DNA of 64,000 bases from Laccaria trichodermophora (GCA_018417955.1 JACTVC010000030.1:186001-250000); one strand, 5' to 3'; shown: positions 1-11,166, counted from the stretch's first letter. Made by a program: numbers and translations. The notes: generated by a model not told the origin, from the sequence alone.

Positions 1-312
1 ATTTCCACCATTACCGTGGCATATCCCGTCACCGGCCTAGAACCGCCCATCAGTATGAAACCCAAAAAATAACGCATGGCACATACCAGAGTCCCCAATC
101 CACCACTCCCATTCATTTTCAAATTCGAACCATCCCTATCCATCTTCATCTTCGTGGTCTTCGCAAGAACTGTGCTCTCGGTCGTCCACATCCCCATCGG
201 CAAGACAGCCAAAGTGCTGAGGATTGTCTCGGTTTGGCAGGCAGCTGGACTGTGGAGTCTTGGCCTAGATTAGGCGCCTAGTTGGTAGAGGGACAGGTGC
301 GTGCAGTACGGG

Positions 313-3300
313 TTACCGCCTGAGGACGTTGATGGTGGAGGTCGTGATGGCTGCAAGCGTTGAACGTTGAACGCTAGAATATTGAAGCCTAAACAGACGG
401 GCTCGCGGAGAGTCGCCTGCGGGGACAAATACATCTATCCTGCTTTCGCCACCTTCTAATATTCGCACTACCTTTCCGTTGAGGGCGACAGTTGTCGTCG
501 CCTCTGAAATGGGTCGCCCTTGATCTGCTAGATTAGACGCCATTTTCTGCAAAAGAGACATTAGACACGGCCAAGAGGAAGGCAGAAGAAAGAATTACAT
601 TGACGTTTCTCGTTAAGTCGGCCCACGTCCCTTGGACACCTTCAACCCTGGCTTGACCACCCAAAATGCCTTGAGTTCCCGCTTCCAGCGCTACTCGGGT
701 TACTTCTGATGCGAATGCTGATAACTGGTCTACCATAAAGTTGACGGTGCCTAGAGAAAACGGGGATCAGTCTCAATGCTCGGGCAAGTGAGGAAACGCC
801 CACCTTTCAAAGTCGACATTTCACCCTCCACCGAGATTTTGATCTTCTGGGTTAGATCCCCGCGAGCCACAGCGGTGGTAACCTTGGCTATCGAGCGCAC
901 TTGATCTGTTAGCGATGAGCACATTCTATTTACCTGTGAGACGGCGCAGTGGTCAGTACGTGTAGGAAGATAAGATAAGGATGGAGATGACCAGCAAAGG
1001 CGCGTAGAGAGATAAGGAGAGGGCAAAGGTGGGTCAGGCCGACCTGATGAAGGAGGGGTGCAAGCGAAGGACGGTGGGTCACAGTAGAAAGGAGCAACAA
1101 GTCATGGGAACATAAACGAGGAAGGAAAAGACAAAAGTTTGGAAACCTCGTAAGAGGTGTGGAACGACAATGAAAGTAAGCCCAACAACGCCTAAACACG
1201 AAGCGCAACAAAAGGAAGGAGAGAAGGGAGGCGAAGGACACTGGGTCATAGTAGAGGGGAGCAAAATGTGATGAGAACAAAAACGAGGAAGAAAGTGGGG
1301 GGAAAAGGCCAAAGGTTTGAGAACGTCGTAGGAGACATGAAACGACGATGAAGGGGAGACCAATGACGCCTAAACACGAAGCCCGACACAAGAAAAGAAG
1401 AAAAGAAAAGAAAACACACATTCCGAACCAACTCAAACCAAACTCCCTCGACATCCGGTACATGCGCCTGACCTCCCAATTTGCCTTGACTTCCGACTTC
1501 GAGTGTTACACGTGTGACTTCTGCTGCCAGTGCCCGTAGTCTGACGGACCGTTAGTGTTAGATTTAACGGTGAGTTCAAAGAATAAGAAAAACATGGAGC
1601 AGAAAAGGCTCATCAAACACCCAAAAACAGAAAGGTGGTCGCCTCATAACACGTCGCCTCCTTTCCTTTGCACCATTCGACGCACCCTTTGCCGCTCCAG
1701 CCAAGAAAGAAGCTCACCTAACGACCATATCATTAACCGTATTCTTCCAATCCAAAATTTCGCCCCTGGCATCGACCTCGATCTGCTTCGACAAATCGCC
1801 AAGCGCGACTGCTTTCGTTACTTTTGCAATTGATCGGACCTAGAAAAGGAAGGTTTATTAGGATCAATTCAAGTCTAGAGCGGATGAGTGGGTGAGGGTG
1901 AGAGGGAGGAGGAAGACAGAATGTGAAGGAGGAAGGGCATGCCAAAGAAGCGGAGAATGAAGGGGAAAGATGGGGATGATAAGAGGGAGGAAGGGGTGAC
2001 ATGGTCGATGAGATGACAGAAAGGGAGAAGGCAGAGGGAGATGAGAAGGGGGCGAGAACGGGTCGGAAAATGGGAAAGACAAAGAGAAGTAATCAAAACC
2101 GGAGTAAGAGGCCGGCAAAGCTGGGAGAGAGAGTGGCAAAGTAAGGGGAGAGTAGTGTATCGAGATAAAGGTGATGTAGCAAAATATGAAGAGCGAAGAG
2201 GTGTGCAAGGTGCGGGCGAATGGATGAAAGAAGTGTGTGCAAAACGTGCGAAGGAAGGAAGGAAACATAGAAAGGAAGGGGGCAAAACGCGCAAAACTTG
2301 AGGGGGGACCGGTAAAGTCGGGAGAGGGAATGGCAAAGTGAGGTGATGCGCGATGTGAAGTGATATAGTGAAATGTGAAGAGAGAAGAAGGCGCCGACGA
2401 AGTGGATGCAAGAAGTGTGTCAAACGTGCAAAGAAAGGAAGCAAGAGAGAAAGTAAAACGTGCAGAAGATGATAAAAAGAAAGGAAGGTCCTGTCCGAAC
2501 ACCGTGCTCAGAAAAGACGAGCATGGCCCAAAAAACGGGGGTCCAAAAAGATGGAGAAAAAAAATGAGATGACGAAAGAACACACCTGAGAAGTCAAATT
2601 TGCCGCTAACTTGTTCACAACGCCCGTCAATTCGCGCCATGTGCCTTCGACGTCTAGAATGAGCGCTTGACCGCCTAGTTTACTGTGGAAGGCTAAGGTT
2701 AGCTGATTATCATCAGAGCGGGAGATGTAAGTAATGGGACGTAAACGGAAGCATAGAACAGGAAACAGTGGTTCGAAGCAGAGAAATGGGCAAGGAAGAA
2801 ACATGACAGAAAGAAACATACCCCTCCGTCCCAACCTCCTGCGAACACGCGTAACCTCCTTAGCAAACTGTCCCAATTTATCAACCTATCCCTCATCAGC
2901 CCTACGACATAAAAAAAAAATAGACGCCACATACCATGTATTAATAACATCCTTCAACTGAACCATAACAACCCCCTGCACAGGAACCGTAATCTTCTGA
3001 CTCAAATCTCCTCTCGCAACAGCATTACAAACCCTCGCCACATCCTGCACCTGCGCCTTCAAAAGCTTCAACTCCTCCACGGCGCTCATCCCACTCTCAA
3101 ACGCCGCTGCTGCCAACGGGCCCATCGGTATGACCAACGGACTAGATCCAAGGGGCACGTCAGGGGAAGAGGCCGAGGAGGCCGAAGAGTAAAAGGGGAG
3201 GATAAGCGGATCAGAGACGGTTTTGCCGCATGTTGGGCAGTGGGCGTGGGCTGTTGGTGGTGCTGAGGATGAGTTGCGTGGGTGGGAGGCGAAGGAAGCG

Positions 3301-3827
3301 GCTTTCATTGAGCCGTAGGCACGAGAAAAGGCCTTTGAAGGGTCGATGGAGGAGGGAATGCCATCGAGTGAGATGGTCATTCCGTTTGCCCTTGCGGCTG
3401 TTGATAAGTTCTGCGATTCCGCAGGTGGGGTACGGTCCGCTGAGTGGTCAGCGGTAGAATCACCGTTGGTCGTCGTATTCGTCTCATCTTCTTTCTCTTC
3501 CACTTGTTTGTTCTACCCGACATCATCATCAGCCTTTTTCTTCGGGTATCACGAAAAGCAAAAACCCACCACCGTCTTCCACTGATCTCCGTCGCCATCC
3601 CCATTGTCCTTCAACTTTGCAACCTTACTGAGACCACCAATCGATACAACAGCAGCTTCAGCATCCCACATCCTCTTCGCAACCACACCCAAACTCTTCA
3701 AGATCATCTCCTTCTGCCAGTCTGCGGGGCCATCGTACCGCGGGATTGGCGCCCCTGGGAAAGGACCGAGCTCATAGATGGAGAGGAGGGCGACGAGGTG
3801 CGATCGGAAGGGGTCCGTCGTCGCCAT
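313..3827 (-). pseudogene. Truncated group III hybrid histidine kinase (Nik1/Os-1-like), copy A
   Basis: Members of this family are cytoplasmic osmosensing kinases with a long array of HAMP repeats followed by HisKA, HATPase and receiver domains. The start MATTDPF is at 3827. Exons then read the linker (CPTCGKTVSDPL) and HAMP repeats: VARGDLSQKI at about 3000, [19 protein letters not shown] at about 2650, [10 protein letters not shown] at about 1800, KLGGQAHVPDVEGVWFELV at about 1450, [10 protein letters not shown] at about 850 and [20 protein letters not shown] at about 640. After [10 protein letters not shown] (about 470) homology stops, so the kinase and receiver domains are absent. Two one-base deletions break the frame: near 2935, where INT should run on to MVDKL, and near 2835, where the QEVGTEG motif sits in another frame. 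Two introns are unusually long (746 nt at 1840-2585 and about 480 nt). It lies divergent from the NB-ARC gene. A partial, inactive copy is the best reading. Confidence 0.82.
1840..2585 (-). repeat. Expanded purine/pyrimidine-asymmetric intron with internal tandem duplication
   Basis: This 746-nt intron has a GT donor at 2585 and an AG acceptor at 1840, and joins the HAMP codons TSQ and VRSIAK in frame. The plus strand is almost all purine runs. It contains two diverged copies of about 200 bp (near 2122-2310 and 2325-2460) sharing motifs such as GTGGCAAAGTRAGG and GATGNANGAAGTGTGT. The long open frames inside it on both strands are composition artefacts. The intron near 938-1415 shows the same architecture, with two copies of about 185 bp. 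Confidence 0.65.
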
Positions 3828-5425
3828 GGCCGGCGTTTGGTCAGTGGGATGGTGGTGGGAAGCAGAAGTGGAGTGAGTAAGTTAGGGCGGCTGTAACTAG
3901 GCGCGTGACACCATTCCAATTTGATGAGATCACAAGGGTTATATAGCGCCAAAATTCGTAGTAGAGGCTATTCAAAAATCACTAACACCCAACGTGCAGG
4001 TAAAATTCAATGATAATCTGTCGGTCACTTCTCGGATCATGCTCCTGGAGTCGAAGGTCTTCTAAGTACCCTCACTGCTCCACGCGCGATGCAAACGTCT
4101 TCAAGGTCCATTGTGATCCTAAAGATACCTGATTTGCGCGATACTTTTATCGGATGATCATCCATAAACTCGGACACTATCGCCGCGGAGGTGTGAGCTT
4201 CTAGCTTTTGTTCCAAATCTTGGGGTCCACAATACTTGAGATGGGTCATACTTCCGGGAACTGGAAGTCATTGCCCGCTGAATATGGCCAGATACAGTTC
4301 CGATACCCAGAAACAACAATCGATCGACGATCATCGAGTTTGGAAAGACATAAGCACGGGCAGCCTGTAACCTATATATACCAGAGGAATAAAAAATCAA
4401 TAAATGTGTACAAGGTCTGAAGGAAAAACCCACAGCAGCGGAAGGATGTACCTCAAACCTCGTACCTAAAGTTCAAGTGTCGATCACAGCAGCGGGAAAA
4501 TTTACATTGCTGAACGGTGCCAAAAGAGTGCGCTTCAACGCTACGACCAAAACAAAACTTCGAACCAAAGTTGGCTAGATACCGCGCCAGAGCAGCCCGT
4601 GGTACGCACCGGGTCAACTACCGCGTTTTGAAAATTTCGGTTAAAAGGCTATGGGACAGGAAGGACAGGGAGGATCACTGAGCCTCTAAGAAGGCGAATC
4701 GATGCGTATGTGGATGTGCCTATGCTTGTCCCGATACGCGATACAAGGGTTCGTTGAAAGGATCATACACTTGCGAAAGTTGACGCCGGGAGACAAGAAA
4801 ACACTTCACGTCCCAACTCTGTGTCATATGGAGCGGCTTGATTTCTGGCGAAGTCATGCTTGATCTTGAAGATTCTCAAGAAAAGCCGACATCCGGAAGC
4901 GAAGACCGGAAAGAGCAAGTCTGAAGCCTTGACATCCCGCGCTGTGTTCGAGTTTTCAGAGGCGAAAAAAGCGGCCGGCTTGCTTTCTTGGGAGCGCTGC
5001 GTCACAAGAGATCGCGCAGACGACTTGATTTGGAGCAGATCCGGGACTGATAGTGAAGGTTGAACATAACAACCTTGAACGCCCGATGTAGGTGCAGTAA
5101 GTGTGTCGACAGTAGGTACGCGGAGCCAACCGTAGGTGGGTAGAAGGACTATCAATCCGCAGCCAAATCGCCAAGTGATCTAAGAGGCGCTGGTGCGACT
5201 AAATCCGTTAGGCTTCACAACTTTGAGCGAGGAACGTTCAGGAGAGGACGGGGATAAGAGGAACTTGAATTCCCACCAAACAAAACAACACACAGATCGA
5301 GGTGTTTGCCGAGTGTTGTGCTCAACACGTGGCAGGGCTGGGGGTCTCCTGGCATCTGTCAGTCGTCTCTTTCCTTCGCCCTTCAGATTCTCTCCATCTT
5401 CTAGTATTGTCAACTTCGATTCACT
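3828..5425. other. Spacer between histidine kinase fragment and NB-ARC gene
   Basis: No convincing gene is seen here. The stretch is matched by 47301-49177 in copy B and in part by 42800-43250 in copy C. Scattered CAGCAGCGG-type motifs (about 4433, 4486) resemble the diverged repeats at 40590-40950. The last part should hold the promoter of the NB-ARC gene. Short open frames differ between copies, which argues against coding. Confidence 0.6.
5160..5212 (+). other. tRNA-Ser-like 5' half, copy A
   Basis: The stretch resembles the D-arm and A box of a serine tRNA (GCCAAGTGATCTAAGAGGCG here, GCCGAGTGGTCTAAGAGGCG in copy B), followed by GCTGGTGCGACTAAATCC. No T-arm or B box follows, so it cannot be a complete tRNA. 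The same fragment sits about 250 bp upstream of the NB-ARC start in copy B and in the third copy at about 43205. It may be a relic of a SINE or a truncated tRNA gene carried in the ancestral unit. Confidence 0.45.
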
Positions 5426-8218
5426 ATGAGCGAAACGAATATTTTGCCGGGCGCTCATGACTTTGTCGTGAGCGGTACAATCAACGCCGCCAGAATCGTG
5501 CGTAAATCAGTCAGGTCCTCATCGAGCAAGCTGATGGCATACATTTCTTGCAGATAAACATCAATAACAACTTTGGCGACAGAGCGACATCCGACGCAGT
5601 CATTCCTCTTGTGCCAAACCCAAGCACTCGCTTCACAGGCCGGAAGGAGATTATTGCAAAACTTAAGGAACATTTTTCTGCTAATCACACTGATGGGTTT
5701 CAGAAGAGAAAGTATGTTCTATTGCATGGGATGGGGGGTATTGGAAAGACACAAATTTGCTTGAAGTTTATTGAGGAAATGTCTGACCAGTGAGCACATA
5801 AGAAAATCTCCCAAACTCTTGTTGTTGAAAGCCTACTCTCTAGTTTTTCTAATGTTTTCTGGATTGATGCTTCTTCTGCTGGCACCATTCTACAGGGGCT
5901 TAAGGGTCTTTGTTTGCTTCCTGAAGCTAAGTCTTACATGTTGGATGGCTCACCTGAGTCTGCTCTGCACTGGGTTGGCTCTTTGAAAGAGAACTTCACA
6001 ATGGTCTTTGATAATGCTGATGTTCTGTCTCCTGCTGAGCTGGAGGCATATTTTCCACCTGGCAAGAGGGGAAACATTCTGATTACTAGTCGCAACTCTG
6101 CCATGCAATGCCTGATTTTACCAGAGAATTCTCTTGAGGTTAGGGAGATGGAGGAAAGTGAAGCTGTTTTGTTGCTTTTGAGGGCTAGCTGTTTGAATTC
6201 TTCTGACATGGATTTAAAAGCAGAGGCTTCTAGGATTGTGAAGGAGCTTTATTGCTTACCTCTTGCTATTGATCAGGCTGGTGCATTCATTGCTTCTGGA
6301 GCCACTAGTATCAGAGACTATCTTGATAAATATCTCCATCACAGAGAAACATTGTTATCACATTCAGAATTCACTGGAGCATCTAAATATAACAAAAGTG
6401 TCTATGGAACTTGGGAGTTGTCATACATGGAAATCCAAAAGAGGGCTGCATCTGAGGACTTTCATAAGGCTAGAGCAGCTGACAGTGCATTATTTCTGTT
6501 GGGATTGTTTCCATTTTGGCATCATGAGAGTATCAGTGAAGAAATTTTTTCTCATGCTGCTACTCAAAAAAAGGAAACAGGCTCTCATCCTGACTTACCA
6601 CTTGCACATTCTATCCTGGATTACAAATTGCTGTCTCTCAATAAGGATGGCACTTGGGATAATTTTATCTTTAAAGAAGGAGTTCGAGTCTTGCTATCTT
6701 TCTGCTTGATTAAGAAAAGCTCATCTGATAATGTGCATAGTATGCACCCACTAGTCCATGCATGGGGCATAGACAGGATGACAGTGAATGAAAGGCAAAA
6801 ATGGTCTTTGATGGCATTTGCTACATTATCTGCATCTCTACAAGATAATGAGAGTCAGTCATATAGCTTCAGAAGGTCTTTAGTAACACATGTCAAAAAG
6901 AGTATACAGTATACCAACATTTACTTTGATGACACTTGTAAAAAGTTTGGGTGGCTACTAGATGAGCAAGGATATCCAAGTGAAGCAAAGAAGTTGAAAA
7001 TCCAAGTTCTGGATGCCAGAAATGAAACTCTTGGAGCAGAACACCCAAAGACAATTTCAGCTATAGGAGATCTTGCATCCACATACCATGATCTGGGAAA
7101 ACACACAGAAGCAGAGAAGCTGGAGATCCAAGTTTTGGATGCCAGAAAGAAAATTCTTGGGGAAGAACACCCAATCACAATCTTAGCTATGGGAAATCTT
7201 GCATCCACATACAGTGATCTGGGAAAACACACAGAAGCAGAGAAGCTGAAGATCCAAGTTTTGGATGCCAGAAAGAAAATTCTTGGAGAAGAACACCCAG
7301 ACACAATTTTGGCTATGGGAAATCTTGCATCCACATACCGTGATCTGGGAAAACACACAGAAGCAGAGAAGCTGGAGATCCAAGTTTTGGATGCCAGAAA
7401 GAAAATTCTTGGAGAAGAACACCCAAAGACAATCTTAGCTATGGGAAATCTTGCATCCACATACAGTGATCTGGGAAAACACACAGAAGCAGAGAAGCTG
7501 AAGATCCAAGTTTTGGATGCCGGAAAGAAAATTCTTGGAGAAGAACACCCAGACACAATTTCAGCTATGGGAAATCTTGCATCCACATACCGTGATCTGG
7601 GAAAACACACAGAAGCAGAGAAGCTGGGGATCCAAGTTTTGGATGCCAGAAAGAAAATTCTTGGAGAAGAACACCCAGACACAATTTCAGCTATGGGAAA
7701 TCTTGCATCCACATACCATGATCTGGGAAAACACACAGAAGCAGAGAAGCTGGAGATCCAAGTTTTGGATGCCAGGAAGAAAATTTTTGGAGAAGAATAC
7801 CCAAAGACAATTTTAGCTGTGGGAAATCTTGCAGCAATACAGAAAGCCATAGATCAACCTATGAAGGTGGATACTGGAGACAACCAAGTTTTCAATACAA
7901 GCTGCAGAATTTCTGTGACACAAGATATTGAAGGAGAGAATGTGGACACTGGAGCTCCACATGCCAGCAACAGATTTTTGGAAGAAGATGAGTCTGATGC
8001 AGTGGAGGCTCCAACACATCTTCCATCTATCACCAATGTGCATGATAGAATAATTCATCCTCAAAAGAAAGGTATTTAGTTATCTGGATACTTATTTTTA
8101 CCCATTTTTGATGCTTACATTCCAAGGTCACCTCTTTTCCAATATTGGGAAGAGAATTTCAAATTTCAAACCATTGCTTGGGATTCGTAAGAAGAGGCAT
8201 GATGCAGCTCACTCCTGA
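5426..8218 (+). CDS. NB-ARC/TPR (NLR-like) protein, 7 TPR units, copy A
   Basis: Fungal NB-ARC/TPR proteins are STAND NTPases, thought to act as intracellular sensors in self/non-self recognition. Exons by GT-AG and frame: 5426-5497, 5554-5789, 5844-8071 and 8127-8218, giving 875 residues. The last exon is kept in copy B and ends KKRHDAAHS, so the stop at 8077 inside the third intron is not the end. The P-loop GMGGIGKT is at residues 83-90. Then follow Walker B-like MVFDNAD, the RNBS-B-like GNILITSRN, the GLPL-like CLPLAIDQAG and the MHD-like SMHPLVHAWG. Seven nearly identical 42-aa TPR units follow. Only about 50 residues precede the NTPase fold, so no classical effector domain is visible. 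No disabling lesion was seen. Confidence 0.88.
6988..7843 (+). repeat. TPR-encoding minisatellite, 7 x 126 bp
   Basis: Seven units of 126 bp encode the pattern IQVLDARKKILGEEHP, then TI.AMGNLASTY, then DLGKHTEAEKL. Units differ mainly at a few codons: the residue after EEHP (D, K or I), the residue after TY (S, R or H) and the last residue of the unit (E, K or G). The high internal identity shows recent unit turnover. Open frames on the minus strand across this array are shadows of the repeat. Confidence 0.93.
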
Positions 8219-8441
8219 TGACTCCTGTAATTTCAAACTTGGGCTATTTTTTCACATCTTTCTCACCTGATTGAAATACAATACATATTCATAGAAATCC
8301 CTACACCACACATCATACTCCATCATACTCATGATGAATGTTGGATGTGCTTTGCAACTATGTTGTACTTTACTCACCTTTTATTTATTTCCTTCAACAA
8401 CTGGCACCTATCACTTACATCATGTACAACTGGCTTCTACC

Positions 8442-8976
8442 TGGTGTTTGGAAGTCCAGTCTTATGACTGGAAAAAGACTGTAACCAGACTGGACCAAGA
8501 CCACAAAAAAATGGACCTGTGGTCCAGTCTTTTCATTTTTGAGAAGTAATGACTGCAAAAAGACTGGTCTAAGTAGACTGGTTAGAACTGGATTTTTGTA
8601 GCCCACTGAATAGCCACTCAAAAACATATTAATTAGTTCAAAACTAACAAAGATATAGTTGAAAATGTAACATATTATTGAAAATAGTAGATGTACCAGG
8701 CTTTTTCATAGAAACACCAAAATTTAATGTAATTTAATGTTATTGGGCTCTTTTTAAAGCTATGAAAAATGTTAATGAATTAAATATTAGTTGAAAGACT
8801 GGTCTTAAACCAGTTAAAACTAAGCCTGGTTTATAGACCACAGAAAACCATGGTCTGCAGTCTTTTTGTGGTCCAGCCCAGTCTTTTGACTTCTGGGAAA
8901 AGGGCAGACTGGTTATGGTTATGGTTAAAGCCCTGGGGCATCAAAAAACTGGACCAGACCAGACTTTTAAACACTA
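8442..8976. mobile_element. hAT-like MITE, 535 bp
   Basis: Comparison with copy B gives an empty site (near 53448) and shows that this block is inserted. The target CTTCTACC (8434-8441) is repeated as CCTCTACC (8977-8984), an 8-bp duplication with one mismatch. The ends are inverted repeats: TGGTGTTTGGAAGTCCAG on the left and, read inwards, TAGTGTTTAAAAGTCTGG on the right. The inside is rich in GACTGGT and CCAGTCTTTT motifs. No open frame of note is present. An 8-bp duplication and a TAGTGTTT-like end fit the hAT superfamily. Confidence 0.78.
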
Positions 8977-9110
8977 CCTCTACCAGGGAACAATGTCATT
9001 CATTCACAGCATCTGTTTCATTCCAAGCCTATGCAGATACCACTTCATTCCATCCAGTGAATATTTCATTCCTGTCTCATTTCTCTGTTCAGCTACTTAA
9101 AAAGTCATTA

Positions 9111-9483
9111 GGCTGTTTCACAGTAGGCCAACTTAGGTCCCAACTTTCATCTCAACTTGTGGGCCAACTTCAACAAAGTTGAGGAGGAAGTTGGCCAACT
9201 CTACCATGAAACACCTTGAACTGCAGAAAACATAAAGTTGGGCTGATTTGGGCTCGGAAGGAATTCTGGATGCAGATTTCTGCCTATTTTGGATATGTGG
9301 GAAGTTGCAAGGTGAAGTTGGGCACGAAGTTGGGATCAAAGTTGGCTGCAAATCGGCGTCAGGACCACAATTTGCATCCCAACTTCATGAAGTTGGTCAA
9401 ACTTTGTCCTTCCAACTTGGCAAAAGTTGCTCACCAAGTTGGGGATCAAGTTGGGACCTAAGTTGGCCTACTGTGAAACACCC
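9111..9483. mobile_element. MITE with 36-bp inverted ends and periodic CAACTT motifs
   Basis: The left end (GGCTGTTTCACAGTAGGCC...) and the right end read inwards (GGGTGTTTCACAGTAGGCC...) match over about 36 bp with one mismatch. A TA dinucleotide flanks both ends. Copy B lacks the block at the corresponding place (near 53610). The inside holds about 18 copies of CAACTT or its complement, many spaced exactly 12 nt. No coding potential is seen. The superfamily is uncertain; a TA target fits Tc1/mariner or a related group. Confidence 0.8.
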
Positions 9484-9570
9484 TATTTTGTTCCACCATG
9501 GCAGCTATTCATTCCTTCTGGCATTTATTTCAATCAAATTTTCGGTGGTCACATGCATCAGTAATCAAGC

Positions 9571-9818
9571 AATTTAGTTTCCAGTGGTTTCTCAACCCAG
9601 AAAACTGAATTAAACCATAAAAAACCGAAAAAAAACCCTGAAACATGGGAACTTGGAAACCCATGTCCATTTTCCAGGAAACCTGCCTGCAGGTCTCACC
9701 AAGTTAAGCCTAAATAAACTTTGCCCTTTACTAATTGTAGTCAATATTCCTTTTTCAGGTGTCCCTGGTTTCCGGAACTGAAGAAATGGGGAAAACAGCA
9801 AAAACCAGAAACTAAATT
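9571..9818. mobile_element. Possible small inverted-end insertion
   Basis: The stretch begins AATTTAGTTTCCAG and ends CCAGAAACTAAATT, a 14-bp inverted repeat with two differences. Copy B has unrelated sequence of another length at this position. No clean target duplication was found, so this may be a decayed MITE or chance similarity. Confidence 0.35.
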
Positions 9819-10114
9819 GACGTTTTGCTGAAAAGAATTGAAATACTTAGATAGAGACCAAAGAACAATGACAGGCAAATGCAGAGTTATCCAGGCACAC
9901 TGTGCATCTGGAGAACCTATGGAAAAGATGTCACCAATGTCCTCCTTCCAATCCTTATGTTAAGTTGAACATATACAAATGCACATCTCAGCCCATGATG
10001 AACTTAGCAAGTAATGTGCTTCAATGCATCAGCACACACCATTTCTTCTTCCCAAATGCCAACTCCACCTCTTCACTGAGCATTATTCAACACATTGTAA
10101 ACTTGGGACTTATG

Positions 10115-10216
10115 TTGGGTATGGTGTAATGACTAACATTGCTGCCTCTCATACAAATTCTTACAAATGGCATATCTTGGTCGCGGCAGCTCGGGGTTCA
10201 ATTCCCCATACCCAAC
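10115..10216 (+). tRNA. tRNA-Glu(CTC)-like gene with 30-nt intron
   Basis: The stretch folds as a tRNA: 7-bp acceptor TTGGGTA/TACCCAA, D stem GTGT/ACAT, anticodon stem GCTGC/GCGGC with CTC in the loop, and T loop TTCAATT between GGGG and CCCC. A 30-nt intron would lie one base 3' of the anticodon (10152-10181). A T6 run at 10218-10223 is a pol III terminator. The D loop lacks GG and the outer T-stem pair is a C-A mismatch, so it may be a pseudogene or SINE head. Its 3' half recurs at about 33628, fused directly to the end of the DIRS repeat. Confidence 0.6.
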
Positions 10217-10405
10217 ATTTTTTGGCACTGAAACAGTACAAATGACTTCAAGATGATCACCACAACTAGGAAGACCACAACTGAAAAGACCTCTGAATCA
10301 CAATCAAAAAAATTAGTGCAGTTTATTCCTAAACCTATACAAAAAGTACAACACACAAACAACAACTAGATCAACATGCTCTGTGGCAGTGAAGAAACTT
10401 GGCAA
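10200..10405. repeat. Flank repeat U1, left copy
   Basis: About 205 bp beginning in the tRNA T-arm recurs at 33628-33828 with few changes; the left copy has one short extra segment (AGGAAGACCACAACT). It lies outside the DIRS terminal repeat on both sides. Either it is host DNA next to a tRNA target or it belongs to the element end. Confidence 0.8.
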
Positions 10406-10473
10406 ATAACTACATACAACAAATAGTGCTAGAGTGAAAGTCTAGTGTGAGAAGGAAGTGGGTGGGAGGGTGA

Positions 10474-10822
10474 CAAAAAATTTGTATGTTAACACTGAAT
10501 AATGGAGTAAGAAATTGAGACAAGAGTCTAGATAAAAACTTGGGGATCTTACCTGGTTGAGGAGTGAGATGTCGAGACGAGAGCCTATCGGAAAGGGGCA
10601 TCTCAAGCTCACTCCTCAACCATGAGGGGTAAGATCTAAAAATAAGTTAGGACCTCAAAGTGCACATCCAAGCATGGAACATGTAAGATGAAAGACAAAA
10701 ACGAGTGGCAGCTCTGGGTCGTGTGTCGGCGGATACACAACTGTTGTTGTGCGCGTGCAACTAGCCTTTGGTCGGCTTCTATTGGACTTGAGTAAACACA
10801 TTGTTTAAACTCGACCAATAGC
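10474..10822. repeat. DIRS-like terminal direct repeat U2, left copy
   Basis: About 350 bp, from TTTGTATGTTAACACTG to TTTAAACTCGA, recurs in the same orientation at 33281-33627 with roughly a dozen differences. The two copies bracket gag, RT and recombinase. For the minus-strand element this is the 3' end. Confidence 0.82.
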
Positions 10823-11166
10823 GCCTAGGCTGTGCATGATGCAGAGGCGAAGGGTGACTGACGAGAAAAAATAGCCAATGCCAGGAGATCAGGTGCGGCG
10901 CGCACCATGATTCCGGCGTATTTCCACTCGAGGTATGGCTATAATCCTATATAAGAAGGAAAGAAAAAAGATGAGATTATGTAGTGATCGATGTGAGGAG
11001 CGAGGGGAAAGGTGGGAGAAAGTACATGCATGAATGATATGGGTAGGAAAGGTGACGTCCATGTGGCAGGGGGTCTGGTGATGTAAGAAAGTCTGTAGAT
11101 ATGAGAAAAAAGTCTGTGAGTAAAATAAAAAAGTCTGTAAAGCATAATAGAAAGGTTTGATGCGAG

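Larger units (their letters stand above)
1..9990. repeat. Segmental duplication, copy A
   Basis: This block recurs in the same orientation at 43496-53983. It already matches at the first base of the window, so its true left end lies outside. It contains the truncated histidine kinase, the intergenic stretch with a tRNA-Ser-like fragment and the NB-ARC/TPR gene. It ends near 9990, in the stretch beginning about 9862 that recurs near 53850. Copy A differs from copy B by MITE insertions at 8442-8976 and 9111-9483 and by ten fewer TPR units. The segment from about 649 to 3079 is almost unchanged between copies: I saw a single one-base length difference in a G run near 1294. The flanks differ by several per cent. 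Confidence 0.93.

Noticed and set aside
1864..2640. 258-codon and 189-codon minus-strand frames rich in F, L, P and S (also 45343-46119)
   Set aside because: They lie in a kinase intron of purine/pyrimidine-biased sequence, overlap each other in different frames and have no domain.
4037..4249. 70-codon minus-strand frame near the kinase start
   Set aside because: The corresponding stretch of copy B (about 47580-47750) has indels that break it.
6988..7843. CRISPR-like regular repeats
   Set aside because: The whole 126-bp unit is repeated and coding, there are no unique spacers, and the genome is eukaryotic.
6921..7850. 309-codon minus-strand frame opposite the TPR array, and similar frames at 51097-52581
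   Set aside because: Their period equals the 126-bp TPR unit, and the plus strand has a clear spliced NB-ARC gene.
10474..10822. U2 as the LTR of a Gypsy or Copia element
   Set aside because: There is no TG...CA end, no protease or integrase, and the coding part has a tyrosine recombinase, so direct repeats of a DIRS-order element fit better.
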